Source: Mesorhizobium sp. 61-13 (GTDB lineage: Bacteria > Pseudomonadota > Alphaproteobacteria > Rhizobiales > Rhizobiaceae). Taken from it: a stretch of DNA of 37,332 bases. The stretch is from assembly GCA_001897075.1 (NCBI GenBank), contig MKRZ01000091.1:8795-46126 (forward strand), read 5' to 3'. The notes under the pieces are model-generated. The model did no database searches. It saw only the letters and a program-made list of their open reading frames with translations, and was not told the origin of the DNA. Within the stretch, counting starts at the first letter, position 1; each line of letters begins with the position of its first letter. The position numbers and the translations under genes are program-made. Below are positions 1 to 8,528 of the stretch, piece after piece.

Positions 1-42
1 TGATGGCTGTTCTTCGTTTCACTACTCCAATTTGAACGAATT

Positions 43-63
43 CCCGGCCTGGCTTCGGCCGGG
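43..63. other. Short GC-rich hairpin at left edge
   Basis: A 7-bp perfect inverted repeat (CCCGGCC / GGCCGGG) encloses a 7-nt loop. No clear T-tract follows on either strand, so it may be a weak terminator of a gene lying left of the window or simply an intergenic structure. The rest of positions 1-251 holds no convincing ORF. Confidence 0.35.
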
Positions 64-178
64 CGAGGGATGGCTGTTTTGCTGTCGTCCGATTGGGTAA
101 CAGAATTTTTGATATATGGTATTAATTGAGTTGTATCGATTTCAGAGAAATATCGATCTTGTAGATATGGCGCATTTG

Positions 179-208
179 TTGACTTAAAAGTGCCAATCGA
201 TGTTACTT
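179..208 (+). promoter_or_regulatory. Possible promoter of the Wzz-like gene
   Basis: TTGACT at 179-184 could serve as a -35 element, with TTACTT at 203-208 as a poor -10 element 18 nt later. The surrounding 100-210 stretch is clearly AT-richer than its neighbours. Three ATCGAT hexamers (135-140, 152-157, 196-201) lie in the same stretch and may be regulator sites. Confidence 0.3.
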
Positions 209-266
209 GACTTGCTTGTCATCTGCGCTCAATCAAGCGGTGGGGAAATGATTGGGCGTGGAAGTT

Positions 267-1715
267 ATGGATTCGGTGGAAGTATCGCTTCGTGATTTGC
301 TCACGAAGGCGTGGCGTTTGCGCGGTCCGATTTTTTCGATATTTCTTCTTTGCTTCCTTCTCGCCGGATTGTGGGTGTTGAAGACAGCAGCCAGCTTCAA
401 AAATCCGGTCAGCTATTTCGTCACGCTGCGAAACATCGAGAAGTCGAAATTTCCCAATGGCACGGAGTTTTCGCCGCAAGATTTGCTGATTTCGCAGGTT
501 ATCGATGCGGTTGGGAAACGATTCGATATTCCCCCGGAAACCGATCTCAGGAATTTTGTTTCGGTTGAGTACGGCTCGCCGATGGGCGCCGCCCTTTCGA
601 TGAAATACACCAACAGGTTGGCTGCCAAGGGCCTGAGCCAAACCGACATAGAAAACATCAACGAGGCCTATCGGTCGGAGTTGCAGGGGGTGATGCAATC
701 CGGCCTGCGAATTGACGTCAATTATTCAGGCCTCGGAATAGATCAGGCTACAGGCGCGGCCATTGCCGTCGCGATCCCGCAGATATGGAGCGACATCTAT
801 TCGAAGCAGTTTCGGATTTTCGCCGACCCCCGTATCCAAGGTTTGGCTGTCACGTACTCGGATGAGCAGCTTGACGCCCCCGCCAGCGTGATCACGGCAA
901 AGACGAGGCTCGACAGCATCGCCGATGGACTTGACCTTCTGTCCAGCGACAACCGGCTTGCTTCTGTCACAACTGAAGACAACAAGTCGGCTGTCGATAT
1001 TATTGCCGATCTCGAGCATTTTAGAGACGTGTATTTCAATCCGATATTCGCTGAAAGCGCCAATGGCGGCGACCGGGTTTCCGCGATTTATGTGCGCGAG
1101 CGGACGTTGACGGCAGAGGATTGGAAACGCAGGATTGCTGGACTTGATCGCACCTTGGCGCAGATCAACGAGTACCAGAATTCCGGAAAGACGACAGCTA
1201 GCTGGGATTCCGGGTCTTCCACTCGCGACACTGGGGGTGGTCAAAATGTGCAGGTTGCGGACAGCGCGCTCAGCAAGATAATCGAACTCAGCGACAAGGC
1301 CTCTCTCGCGGATTTCATGAAAACCGTATTGCGGCAGCGGCAGGATATGGTCGAGCAGATTTCCAAGTTGCAGAAGGAGATCGATCTTTCGCAAGGCTCG
1401 TCAGGGGTCGAGATTTCTCCCCCGTTTCTTCAAGCCGCGGCCAAAGAGCTCTCTCACCTGACGGCTGAGTACCAGGCTTTGCTCGTGAAGGCGCGACAGA
1501 AGATGCGGGAGTCCGCCGGTGATCTTTATGTGCCGCTCTCTCCACCTCAGGTCTCAGGATCGCTGATCGCCACAAGGTCTTTGCTTGTCTTCCCGATGCT
1601 GTTGATTATCGGTGTCATTGCCTCGATGGCTCTCGTGCTGTTGTGGCCAGAGCGGCGTTCTCGGCCCTTGATAACGGCGATGGTCCCCGATTTGCGCATG
1701 ACGACCAGCCAGTAG
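267..1715 (+). CDS. Wzz/GumC-type polysaccharide co-polymerase (chain-length determinant)
   Basis: An inner-membrane protein of about 482 residues with the two-helix layout of polysaccharide co-polymerases. One membrane segment lies near residues 22-42, followed by a long periplasmic region with a coiled-coil-like part late in it. A second segment near 440-462 is preceded by a proline/serine-rich stretch (PLSPPQVSGS), as in the Wzz family. Such proteins set the length of O-antigen or exopolysaccharide chains made by a Wzy-type system. There is no C-terminal tyrosine-kinase domain. The start is uncertain: ATG 267, GTG 258 and TTG 252 are all in frame, and a GGGGA at 242-246 fits the upstream starts as well. 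No polymerase or glycosyltransferase gene is adjacent in the window. Confidence 0.6.
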   Translation: MDSVEVSLRDLLTKAWRLRGPIFSIFLLCFLLAGLWVLKTAASFKNPVSYFVTLRNIEKSKFPNGTEFSPQDLLISQVIDAVGKRFDIPPETDLRNFVSVEYGSPMGAALSMKYTNRLAAKGLSQTDIENINEAYRSELQGVMQSGLRIDVNYSGLGIDQATGAAIAVAIPQIWSDIYSKQFRIFADPRIQGLAVTYSDEQLDAPASVITAKTRLDSIADGLDLLSSDNRLASVTTEDNKSAVDIIADLEHFRDVYFNPIFAESANGGDRVSAIYVRERTLTAEDWKRRIAGLDRTLAQINEYQNSGKTTASWDSGSSTRDTGGGQNVQVADSALSKIIELSDKASLADFMKTVLRQRQDMVEQISKLQKEIDLSQGSSGVEISPPFLQAAAKELSHLTAEYQALLVKARQKMRESAGDLYVPLSPPQVSGSLIATRSLLVFPMLLIIGVIASMALVLLWPERRSRPLITAMVPDLRMTTSQ

Positions 1716-1792
1716 TCATTTCGTTTGATATTCCGCCCCGACTTGCTCTAGACCTACGGAGAATTTCCCCGAAAGCAGAGTACGAGGCGGGT

Positions 1793-3211
1793 TTGGAAGG
1801 CCAGGACGAACCAGCGACCGGCGGTCCGGCCGCCAAGGCGATCCGTGATGATATCTATGGTGAGGATGGCGTCATCCTCGCCCCATATCTCGCGCATATT
1901 GGCGCGGCCATTGCCGACCGAGACACGCTGACACTCAAGCAAGACGTTGGTGCGCTGCACCAGTCGGAGCTGGGCGATTTGCTGGAAGCGTTGCAACCGG
2001 AGCAGCGGCTGACGTTGGTCGAACTGCTTGGCGCGGACTTCGACTTTTCCGCACTGACGGAAGTTGACGAGGCGATCCGCCTCGACATTGTCGACAATCT
2101 GCCCAACGCGCAAATCGCGCAGGCTGTGCAGGAACTCGATTCCGACGATGCCGTCTACATCCTGGAAGATCTCGACCAGGAGGATCAGGACGAGATCCTG
2201 TCGCAACTGCCTTTCACTGAGCGCATCAGGCTCAGACGGTCGCTCGACTATCCCGAAGAGACCGCCGGGCGGCGCATGCAGACCGAGTTCGTGGCGGTGC
2301 CGCCGTTCTGGACGATCGGCCAGACGATCGACTACATGCGCGAAGACAATGACCTGCCCGAGCGCTTCAGCCAGATATTTGTCATCGACCCGACCTTCAA
2401 GCTGCTTGGCGCCATCGATCTTGACCAGATCTTGCGTACCAAGCGGGTGGTCAAGGTCGAGGAGATCATGCATGAAACCCGCCACGCCATTCCGGCCACG
2501 ATGGACCAGGAGGAGGCCGCGCGCGAGTTTGAACAGTATGACCTTTTGTCAGCGGCCGTGGTCGATGAAAACGAGCGCCTCGTTGGCATCCTGACCATCG
2601 ATGACGTCGTCGACGTCATCCAGCAGGAAGCAGAGGAAGATCTGTTGCGCATGGGCGGTGTCGGCGACGAAGAGTTGTCCGATACCGTTTTCGCTACGTC
2701 GCGCTCACGGGTGCCGTGGCTTTTGGTCAACCTGTTTACAGCTTTTCTTGCAGCGTCGGTCATCGGGCTGTTTGACCAGACGATCGAGCATATCGTCGCG
2801 CTTGCGGTGTTGATGCCAATCGTTGCCGGCATGGGTGGCAATGCCGGCTCGCAGACGATGACGGTTACGGTGCGCGCCTTGGCGACCAAAGACCTGGATA
2901 TCTACAACGCCTGGCGCATCATCCGTCGTGAAATGGGCGTCGGCTTCATCAACGGCGTGATTTTTGCGATCCTGATCGGAATTGTCGCGGCGACCTGGTT
3001 CAGCGACCCCAATCTCGGCGGCATCATCGCAGCCGCCATGATCATCAACATGTTTGTCGCGGCGCTCGCAGGGATATTGATCCCGCTTCTCCTGGACAGG
3101 TTTGGCGTCGATCCCGCCGTTGCGTCTGCGGTGTTCGTCACCACCGTGACGGATGTCGTCGGGTTCTTCGCTTTCCTCGGGCTTGCAACATGGTGGTTCA
3201 ACGTCACCTGA
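1793..3211 (+). CDS. mgtE: Magnesium transporter MgtE
   Basis: A Mg2+-selective channel of the inner membrane. From the N-terminus it has the helical MgtE_N domain (about 35-135), two CBS domains that sense cytosolic Mg2+ (about 138-260), a connecting helix, and five membrane segments from about 285 to 470. The pore motif GGNAGSQT is near residues 348-355, and a conserved Asp (about 454, in TDVVGFF) corresponds to the pore metal site of the family. The frame is open back to GTG 1643, inside the upstream gene, which would give 522 residues. TTG 1793 is preferred because GAGG at 1784-1787 is correctly spaced and the resulting 472 residues match the usual family length. There is no ATG in the N-terminal region. 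Confidence 0.88.
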   Translation: MEGQDEPATGGPAAKAIRDDIYGEDGVILAPYLAHIGAAIADRDTLTLKQDVGALHQSELGDLLEALQPEQRLTLVELLGADFDFSALTEVDEAIRLDIVDNLPNAQIAQAVQELDSDDAVYILEDLDQEDQDEILSQLPFTERIRLRRSLDYPEETAGRRMQTEFVAVPPFWTIGQTIDYMREDNDLPERFSQIFVIDPTFKLLGAIDLDQILRTKRVVKVEEIMHETRHAIPATMDQEEAAREFEQYDLLSAAVVDENERLVGILTIDDVVDVIQQEAEEDLLRMGGVGDEELSDTVFATSRSRVPWLLVNLFTAFLAASVIGLFDQTIEHIVALAVLMPIVAGMGGNAGSQTMTVTVRALATKDLDIYNAWRIIRREMGVGFINGVIFAILIGIVAATWFSDPNLGGIIAAAMIINMFVAALAGILIPLLLDRFGVDPAVASAVFVTTVTDVVGFFAFLGLATWWFNVT

Positions 3212-3249
3212 TGGTTGTACTGCGGCGACCTTAGGGTTGTGTTGCTCAA

Positions 3250-3278
3250 TTGACTGTTACGTAAGTGACGTGCGAAGT
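3250..3278 (+). promoter_or_regulatory. Possible promoter/operator of the MerR gene
   Basis: TTGACT at 3250-3255 is followed directly by the 8-bp palindrome TTACGTAA at 3257-3264. MerR-family regulators bind in an overlong promoter spacer, and a TTACG-type palindrome resembles operators reported for LiuR-like regulators. The -10 region is weak, so this is a candidate only. Confidence 0.3.
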
Positions 3279-3342
3279 TCCGCCCGCAGCAACGGAGGCG
3301 ATTCCGTTGTGTTGCGCTGGGGCGGTCGAATAGGGGCAGCGT

Positions 3343-3774
3343 ATGGTTGAAAATCAACGCGAGCATGCCTCGATGCGCGGGGTGACGATGCGGGAATACT
3401 ATTCGATCACCGAACTGACCCGTGAGTTCGGTATTTCGACACGTACGCTGCGCTTTTACGAAGACGAGGGGCTGGTCCAGCCGGTTCGGCGTGGCCGCAC
3501 GCGCCTGTTCCGCCCGTCCGACCGGCACCTGATCCGTCAGATCTTGCGTGGCAAGAGACTGGGCTTCGCCATCAGCGAGATCCGTGAAATCATCCAGATG
3601 TACAGGGAGCCGCCCGGCGAAGTGGGGCAGCTCAACCTGATGATCAAGCGCATCGAGGAAAAGCGCGAGGAACTGCGCCAGAAGCGCCGCGATCTCGAAG
3701 ACACGCTTGCCGAGTTGGATCAGGCGGAAGAGTCTTGCGTCGAGAGGCTGGCGGAACTTGGCGTGAACACCTGA
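3343..3774 (+). CDS. MerR-family transcriptional regulator
   Basis: A 143-residue protein with a winged helix-turn-helix at about residues 19-85 (YSITELTREFGISTRTLRFYEDEGL is typical MerR) and a long C-terminal dimerisation coiled coil (about 95-135, rich in Glu, Arg and Lys). The sole C-terminal Cys does not form a metal site, so a metal-sensing role is unlikely. The overall form resembles the LiuR/AtuR-like regulators of branched-chain amino-acid or acyl-CoA catabolism, but no such genes are adjacent, so the target is unknown. The start at ATG 3343 is backed by AGGGG at 3332-3336. A second ATG (residue 11) and a third (residue 16, just before REYYSI) are possible. It converges with the methyltransferase-like gene 6 bp away. 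Confidence 0.8.
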   Translation: MVENQREHASMRGVTMREYYSITELTREFGISTRTLRFYEDEGLVQPVRRGRTRLFRPSDRHLIRQILRGKRLGFAISEIREIIQMYREPPGEVGQLNLMIKRIEEKREELRQKRRDLEDTLAELDQAEESCVERLAELGVNT

Positions 3775-3780
3775 CGCTGG

Positions 3781-4254
3781 TTAAATCCAGCGCCGAACTT
3801 TCTTTGCGTAATCCTTGTATTTCTTGCCGAATTTCGTGGAAAGCACCTTTTCCTCGAATTCGATGGATACCTTCTGCGTGGCGAATGCCGCGACGAAAGC
3901 CAGCAATATGAACCACAGGATTCCAGAGATAAGCCCGACGCCTATCATCAGAAGCGTGTTGGCGAGGTAGAGCGGGTTTCGCGTAACCGCGAAAGGTCCA
4001 GAGGTGACCAGATGGGTAGGATCGCCGGTAGGGTTCAACGTCGTTTTGGCGCGAGTCATGGTGCGGACTGACGTTACCCACAGGGCGACGACGGCGACTA
4101 TGACCAGCCAGCCGACGGCAAACAAGATGTCGCCAAGCGGCCCTGCAATCCAGGGCAGAGGGACGGTCAGTCCCAGAGCGACCGCCCCGGCGATTGCTGC
4201 CATGTAGATCAATGGCGGCCACGGAATTCCCGTCGATCTTGCTGCTGCCGTCAT
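3781..4254 (-). CDS. Isoprenylcysteine carboxyl methyltransferase (ICMT/PEMT)-like membrane protein
   Basis: A small integral membrane protein of 157 residues with about four hydrophobic segments. Its C-terminus carries the ICMT/PEMT signature: RNPLYLA, a glycine-containing helix, then a conserved Glu and an FG..Y..Y...V.RW ending. The family transfers methyl groups from SAM to lipid or isoprenoid-linked acceptors. Bacterial members mostly have unknown substrates. The start at ATG 4254 is chosen because it forms an ATGA overlap with the stop of the upstream acyltransferase-like gene, which implies translational coupling. An ORF reading further upstream to 4299 would run into that gene. Confidence 0.7.
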   Translation of the reverse strand: MTAAARSTGIPWPPLIYMAAIAGAVALGLTVPLPWIAGPLGDILFAVGWLVIVAVVALWVTSVRTMTRAKTTLNPTGDPTHLVTSGPFAVTRNPLYLANTLLMIGVGLISGILWFILLAFVAAFATQKVSIEFEEKVLSTKFGKKYKDYAKKVRRWI

Positions 4255-5249
4255 TGCACTGCTCCGCCTGAGACGCCTGCGTCGGTGCTTGCTGTACATT
4301 GAGCCGCGAGATCGCCGACATGGCGCTGGAAATCGGCAGTTTGGTCGGCTTTGGACAGCTTGTCGAGGCCATCATCCACGTTCAGTTCGCCAAGCATGCA
4401 GGTGCAGTAACGGGGACAGAAATCGGCGTCGCGCGTCTGTCGACATGAGGCTTCGCAGGAATTCATGAAGCCGGTCTCGAGGCTCACGACCTGCGCCGGC
4501 CAGACTTGGGAAAACAGCCACACGCAGGCGATGAGCAGCGGCTGATGAATGAGGTAGAAGGCGAGGCTGTGGCGTCCGGCAAGCTCGAGCGGGCGCATGG
4601 CGCGGAGAAGCTTTCGCTCTGCCAGCCACGTTAGGAAGCCAGCAGACTCTGCGAATTTCGTTGCCGCCATGCCGGCCAGCACCGCGCCGAACCATGGAAA
4701 AAGGGGAACGTAGTCATTCGACCGGGGAGGGACGGTCGAAAGCCCTACCCACCACAATGAAGGGTGGTCGAAAAATGGTGACCGCAAATGGTGGGGAGCC
4801 ATGATAACGAGTGCCGCGATGACCAAGGTGGCCAATGCAGGCAAGCGCAGAAATGCGAGGCCGAGCAGGCTTGCAAGTGCGATCTGATGCAGGATGCCGA
4901 AAAAGATGAAGGCATTTGGCGTGGCGAAGTAGGTGGCAATCGTAATCGCCAGTGCGGCGGCTGCGACCATGCCCAGGCGCTTCCAAAAGCCGTTCCAGCG
5001 GATTCCGTGGGCGTGCGCCAGGACGAGGCTGACGCCGACGAGGAACAGGAATGTTGAGGCGATGCAGCGAGCATAGAGCTTCCAGCCGCCGAACTCCGTC
5101 AAGCCTGCCGGAGCGTAGCCGAAAAACTCAAGATCCCAGGTGAAGTGATAGCTTGCCATGGCCAGCAGCGCGACACCGCGTGCGATGTCTATTGCAACGA
5201 TGCGCCGTCGCGGTGCCTTGGTGAAATCTGCGATCGTGTCGGTGGTCAT
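4251..5249 (-). CDS. DUF1624 / heparan-alpha-glucosaminide acetyltransferase-like membrane protein
   Basis: A multi-spanning membrane protein of 332 residues. The N-terminal RRIVAIDIARGVALLAM and ASYHFTWDLEFFGY stretches are the hallmark of the HGSNAT_cat/DUF1624 family, which is related to acyltransferases that move acetyl groups across membranes onto sugars. About seven to eight hydrophobic segments follow, with a conserved H-Q near residue 121 and HSLAFYLIHQP near 227-237. Beyond the last membrane helix lies a cysteine-rich tail (C-X3-C-X8-C-X3-C-X-C, residues 265-284), followed by a charged helix. ATG 5249 is chosen over GTG 5288 because it is an ATG and still precedes the conserved start. 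The gene is coupled by ATGA to the methyltransferase-like gene, so the two may modify the same envelope molecule. Confidence 0.72.
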   Translation of the reverse strand: MTTDTIADFTKAPRRRIVAIDIARGVALLAMASYHFTWDLEFFGYAPAGLTEFGGWKLYARCIASTFLFLVGVSLVLAHAHGIRWNGFWKRLGMVAAAALAITIATYFATPNAFIFFGILHQIALASLLGLAFLRLPALATLVIAALVIMAPHHLRSPFFDHPSLWWVGLSTVPPRSNDYVPLFPWFGAVLAGMAATKFAESAGFLTWLAERKLLRAMRPLELAGRHSLAFYLIHQPLLIACVWLFSQVWPAQVVSLETGFMNSCEASCRQTRDADFCPRYCTCMLGELNVDDGLDKLSKADQTADFQRHVGDLAAQCTASTDAGVSGGAVQ

Positions 5250-5467
5250 GCGCACTCTGTCTTCGCCAGCGTTGGATACCCCTATCACGGCTGTTGTGGC
5301 TCAAGCAGCAGAAATGGATTGTTCAAGCGGTTGGTCCAGTGGAAGAAAGCCTTTGGTCGGCTTCGTTTTTGGGCTTCGTGGTGTCGATTTCCTGCTACTG
5401 GCACTGCACTCGCAATTGCAGATTTGCCTAGCGAATCCTGCAAAGGGATTCGGCCTCGGAGGAGCCT

Positions 5468-6667
5468 ATGGGTACCCACGTGCGGCATCCTATGTGGCTT
5501 TCGGCGGTGCGTCCCGCCGGGGCTCGCACGTTTGCGTCGCTTTATGCCACCGAGTCGTTCGCCCGCGCCACGGTTTCGAGCGTTATCCCGATCCAGGCAT
5601 ATGAGATCCTGCAAAATGAGCAGACCGTTTCGATACTCTACACGGTCGTCTCGTTGTTGGGATTGTCCGTCACGCTGTTCATGCCGGTGCTGATCAGGCG
5701 GTTTGCCCGGCGCTGGGTCTACACGGCCGGGGCCTGCCTGCTCGCCTTCGGCTCGCTGTTCTTTGTCTCTCACACTCTGGCGGGCCAGATGCTCGGCATG
5801 CTGTGCAGGGTGATGGGGGCGAGCGCGCTGTCGATAACGCTCAACCTCTACATCATGGACCATATTCGCAAGACCGACTTCATGCGGTCGGAGTCATTGA
5901 GAATGGCTTGGTCGATGGTGGCGTGGACCGGCGGTCCGACCATGGGCATTTTTCTGTACACCCACTTTGGCATTTACGCGGCCCATGGTGCGGTCGCGAT
6001 CTTCGCCTTCGTGCTGCTTGGCCTGTTCTGGTTCTACCGGCTAAGCGACAATCCGCTTATCGCGGCCGGCAAGAGCCGCGCGGTCAATCCGCTTGCCAAT
6101 ATCGGCCGCTTCATTTCGCAACCTCGTCTTCGGCTGGCATGGCTCATTGCGTTCGGGCGGTCGTGTTTCTGGACGACTTTCTTTGTCTATGGACCGTTGT
6201 TCATGGTTATCGCCGGGCAGGGCGAGATCGCCGGTGGCCTGCTGATATCGGCTGGCAATGCCTTGCTGTTCATGGCGATCTTCTGGGGCAAGGCCGGCAA
6301 GCGTTTCGGCGCGCGCCCCACGATGACGCTCGCCTTTATCGCCATGGCGATTGCCCTGTTTTCCGCCGGTGCGGTGGGCACGGCGGCGCCGCTTCTTACG
6401 GGCGCGCTGTTGTTGTGCGGTGCGTTTTTCACCATTGCGCTTGATGCGCTCGGCTCGACCGTTTTCATGCGATCGGTTCACTCTTACGAACGCCCACAGA
6501 TGGCGGCGGTGTACCGCACCTATCTGGATTTTTCCGAACTGACCCCGCCGATGGTCTACTCGATCGTGCTGACGTTTTTCGGGCTGGGGTCGGTCTTCGT
6601 TACGCTTGGCTGTCTCATGGTGGTGTGCGGCATCGTTACGTGGCGCTACGTTCCGAAGTCGATGTAG
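5468..6667 (+). CDS. Major facilitator superfamily transporter
   Basis: A 399-residue protein with twelve predicted membrane segments in two halves and a cytoplasmic loop around residues 190-220. An RRFARR-type basic stretch after the second helix resembles the loop 2-3 motif of MFS proteins. The substrate cannot be read from the sequence. A strong ribosome-binding site (GGAGGAG, 5458-5464) supports ATG 5468. The gene is divergent from the DUF1624 gene across about 218 bp in which I see no other gene, and converges with the Rieske oxygenase gene 9 bp away. The short N-terminal extension before helix 1 (residues 1-20) is unremarkable. Confidence 0.8.
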   Translation: MGTHVRHPMWLSAVRPAGARTFASLYATESFARATVSSVIPIQAYEILQNEQTVSILYTVVSLLGLSVTLFMPVLIRRFARRWVYTAGACLLAFGSLFFVSHTLAGQMLGMLCRVMGASALSITLNLYIMDHIRKTDFMRSESLRMAWSMVAWTGGPTMGIFLYTHFGIYAAHGAVAIFAFVLLGLFWFYRLSDNPLIAAGKSRAVNPLANIGRFISQPRLRLAWLIAFGRSCFWTTFFVYGPLFMVIAGQGEIAGGLLISAGNALLFMAIFWGKAGKRFGARPTMTLAFIAMAIALFSAGAVGTAAPLLTGALLLCGAFFTIALDALGSTVFMRSVHSYERPQMAAVYRTYLDFSELTPPMVYSIVLTFFGLGSVFVTLGCLMVVCGIVTWRYVPKSM

Positions 6668-6676
6668 GCCTCTTCG

Positions 6677-7852
6677 CTATGCACCAGCGGCAGCGTGCTG
6701 TTCTTTTACCCAGGCGTGGAATCGGGCCAGTTCATACTCTTCGGGCATGAGCACGCCCGCCCTGTGCGGCCTTGCGCGCAGGCCGAGCTGGTTCGTTTCG
6801 CAGATGGCCGCGTCTTCTTCCAATACCTGTTTTCCGAAGGCGATGATGTTGTCGATGTCGGACTGTGGGGCTGCCACAGCTTCCGGAAGGAACAGCCACT
6901 CGGCGGTCAGTTCCGTCTGTTCCGGCCCGAGCGGAACAAGGCGCACGACGCGGACGTAGTCAACGTGGCCGACAACGAACATGGACGGCAGGCTGGTGAC
7001 GTAGGTCTGGCCGGCCTCGCGCTCGGCGTCGGTCAAGCCGCTGAAAACCGGCCCATGCGCAATGCCGTCGCGCGACCACGTTTCGGCGCCGGGCCGCAAT
7101 TTTCCTGAAAATTCAGGCGCGTCATTATCTGCATGATGCATCCATTCCGGATCGTCCTGGCGGGTCATCAGGCCGCGGCCATATATTGGCACCAACTTGG
7201 ACAGATCCTTGTGAACGCCTGGGCAGTGAAGGCACTCGTTGAAGTTCTCCCAGAAGACCTTCCAGTTGCAGTTCATCACCTTTGTGAAGGCATGGCCGCT
7301 GACCAGATCCTCCAAGGGCCAGTTGGTGAGATCGCCCGAGGCCGGATCAAAGAGGGTTTGTTCCGAAGCCTCCGGGGTCTCTGCCAGATTCACGAAGACA
7401 AAGCCGCGCCAGATCGTCAGCGCGACGGGGTAGAGCGGATAATCTGCCTTGTCGAAGCCGTCCGGCAAGGCTTTTGAAGGTACGCGCGCAAGGTTGCCCT
7501 GCAATGTGTAGCTCCAGGCGTGGTAGGGGCACGTGATCAGCCTGGCCTTGAGACGTCCGGACTCCTGCCTGCAAAGCTGCGATCCTCGGTGGCGACAGGT
7601 GTTGAAAAAGGCGCGCAGCGTGCCTGTTTCATCGCGCAGAATGAATATCTCCTGCGCCCCTATGCGGAACCGGCGAAAGGCGAGCGGTTCGGCAAGATCA
7701 GCTTCGCGGCAAGCGAAAATCCAGTTGCGATACCAGATAGCTTCAAGATCCCGGCTGTAGCTGGCTTCGTCCCAATAGCTGGCCGACGGCAGGGTGGGTT
7801 CAAGCCGCGTCAGGCCGTTGTACGGATTGCGTTCGCTTTGGCTTGGCTGCAT
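6677..7852 (-). CDS. Rieske 2Fe-2S oxygenase alpha subunit, GbcA/Stc2-like (betaine demethylase type)
   Basis: A 391-residue ring-hydroxylase-type oxygenase. The Rieske cluster ligands are C86-X-H88 and C108-X2-H111. The mononuclear iron site is in NFNECLHCPGVH (H209, H214), with a later Asp expected as third ligand. The domain order and the CPGVHKDL motif are those of the Rieske monooxygenases that demethylate glycine betaine or stachydrine (GbcA, Stc2) and of choline monooxygenase. This fits the demethylation genes further along the window. No ferredoxin-reductase partner gene is present here, so electrons must come from elsewhere. ATG 7852 is chosen over an upstream start at 7900 because an AGAGGG-type ribosome-binding site lies before it and the protein then begins in the usual family fashion. 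Confidence 0.75.
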   Translation of the reverse strand: MQPSQSERNPYNGLTRLEPTLPSASYWDEASYSRDLEAIWYRNWIFACREADLAEPLAFRRFRIGAQEIFILRDETGTLRAFFNTCRHRGSQLCRQESGRLKARLITCPYHAWSYTLQGNLARVPSKALPDGFDKADYPLYPVALTIWRGFVFVNLAETPEASEQTLFDPASGDLTNWPLEDLVSGHAFTKVMNCNWKVFWENFNECLHCPGVHKDLSKLVPIYGRGLMTRQDDPEWMHHADNDAPEFSGKLRPGAETWSRDGIAHGPVFSGLTDAEREAGQTYVTSLPSMFVVGHVDYVRVVRLVPLGPEQTELTAEWLFLPEAVAAPQSDIDNIIAFGKQVLEEDAAICETNQLGLRARPHRAGVLMPEEYELARFHAWVKEQHAAAGA

Positions 7853-7913
7853 GGGACAACCCTCTTTCCAGAGCCCACACCCGGCAAGCGCATTTGTCAA
7901 TCATTGGCTTGTA

Positions 7914-7941
7914 GCGACGGGTGCGCCGCACCGGGAGTCGC
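7914..7941. other. Compound hairpin upstream of cobU
   Basis: Outer arms GCGAC (7914-7918) and GTCGC (7937-7941) enclose an inner stem GGTGC (7920-7924) / GCACC (7928-7932) with a 3-nt loop. It sits about 80 nt before the cobU start in an otherwise gene-free stretch of about 170 bp between divergent genes. It does not match the cobalamin riboswitch B12 box, so its role is unknown. Confidence 0.35.
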
Positions 7942-8020
7942 AATTCGGTTTGGCGTGAGCGATATCTTTCCGTTAGGAGAAAGGCGGCCTGCGTGGAAAT
8001 GCGGAGATATGGTCGCCAGC

Positions 8021-8527
8021 ATGAAAAGCCTGACATTCATCATCGGAGGCGCGCGATCGGGCAAGAGCAGGCACGCCGAGGAGTTGCTGACGACGTTGCC
8101 GCGGCCATGGACCTATATTGCGACGGCGGAAGCCTATGACGATGAAATGCGCGAGCGCATTGCCATGCATCGCTCGCGGCGCGGTGAAGGATGGCTGACG
8201 GTGGATGCGCCGCTCGATCTGGTGGGTGCAATCGCGGCGCTGCCAGACGACCAACCCATTTTGATTGACTGCCTGACACTATGGCTGACCAACCATATGC
8301 TGGCGGAACACGATCTCGAGGCCGAATCGACGCGACTGGCCGACGTTCTGGCCCGTCCACGCGGGCCGTGGTTCGTTGTTTCCAATGAAGTCGGCCAAGG
8401 CATCGTGCCCGACAATGCCCTGGCCAGGCGATTTCGCGACGAGGCGGGGCGGTTGAATCAGAAGATGGCCGCAGTTGCCGATACGGTTCTTCTCATGCTG
8501 GCAGGCTTGCCGCTCAAGGTGAAATGA
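8021..8527 (+). CDS. cobU: Adenosylcobinamide kinase / adenosylcobinamide-phosphate guanylyltransferase
   Basis: A bifunctional cytoplasmic enzyme (CobP in Pseudomonas denitrificans naming). It phosphorylates adenosylcobinamide and then transfers GMP to give AdoCbi-GDP in the lower-ligand stage of cobalamin synthesis. The 168 residues begin with the P-loop GGARSGKS (residues 8-15), followed by the CobU motifs TAEAYDDEM, HRSRR and VVSNEVGQGIVP. The start could be ATG 8021 or the in-frame ATG 8009. 8021 gives the usual family N-terminus, although a GCGGAG lies close before 8009. The frame is open much further upstream (to 7520), but this would overlap the Rieske gene. cobO starts one base after the stop, so the two form an operon. 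Confidence 0.9.
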   Translation: MKSLTFIIGGARSGKSRHAEELLTTLPRPWTYIATAEAYDDEMRERIAMHRSRRGEGWLTVDAPLDLVGAIAALPDDQPILIDCLTLWLTNHMLAEHDLEAESTRLADVLARPRGPWFVVSNEVGQGIVPDNALARRFRDEAGRLNQKMAAVADTVLLMLAGLPLKVK

Positions 8528-8528
8528 C

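Noticed and set aside
1643..1792. N-terminal extension of MgtE from GTG 1643
   Set aside because: It overlaps the Wzz-like gene by 73 nt, is not seen in the family length, and a well-spaced ribosome-binding site precedes TTG 1793.
7853..8020. Cobalamin riboswitch upstream of cobU
   Set aside because: A stretch near 7975-7990 (GGAGAAAGGCGGCC) faintly resembles the B12 box, but spacing and the other conserved elements are missing. Only an unrelated hairpin at 7914-7941 is clear.
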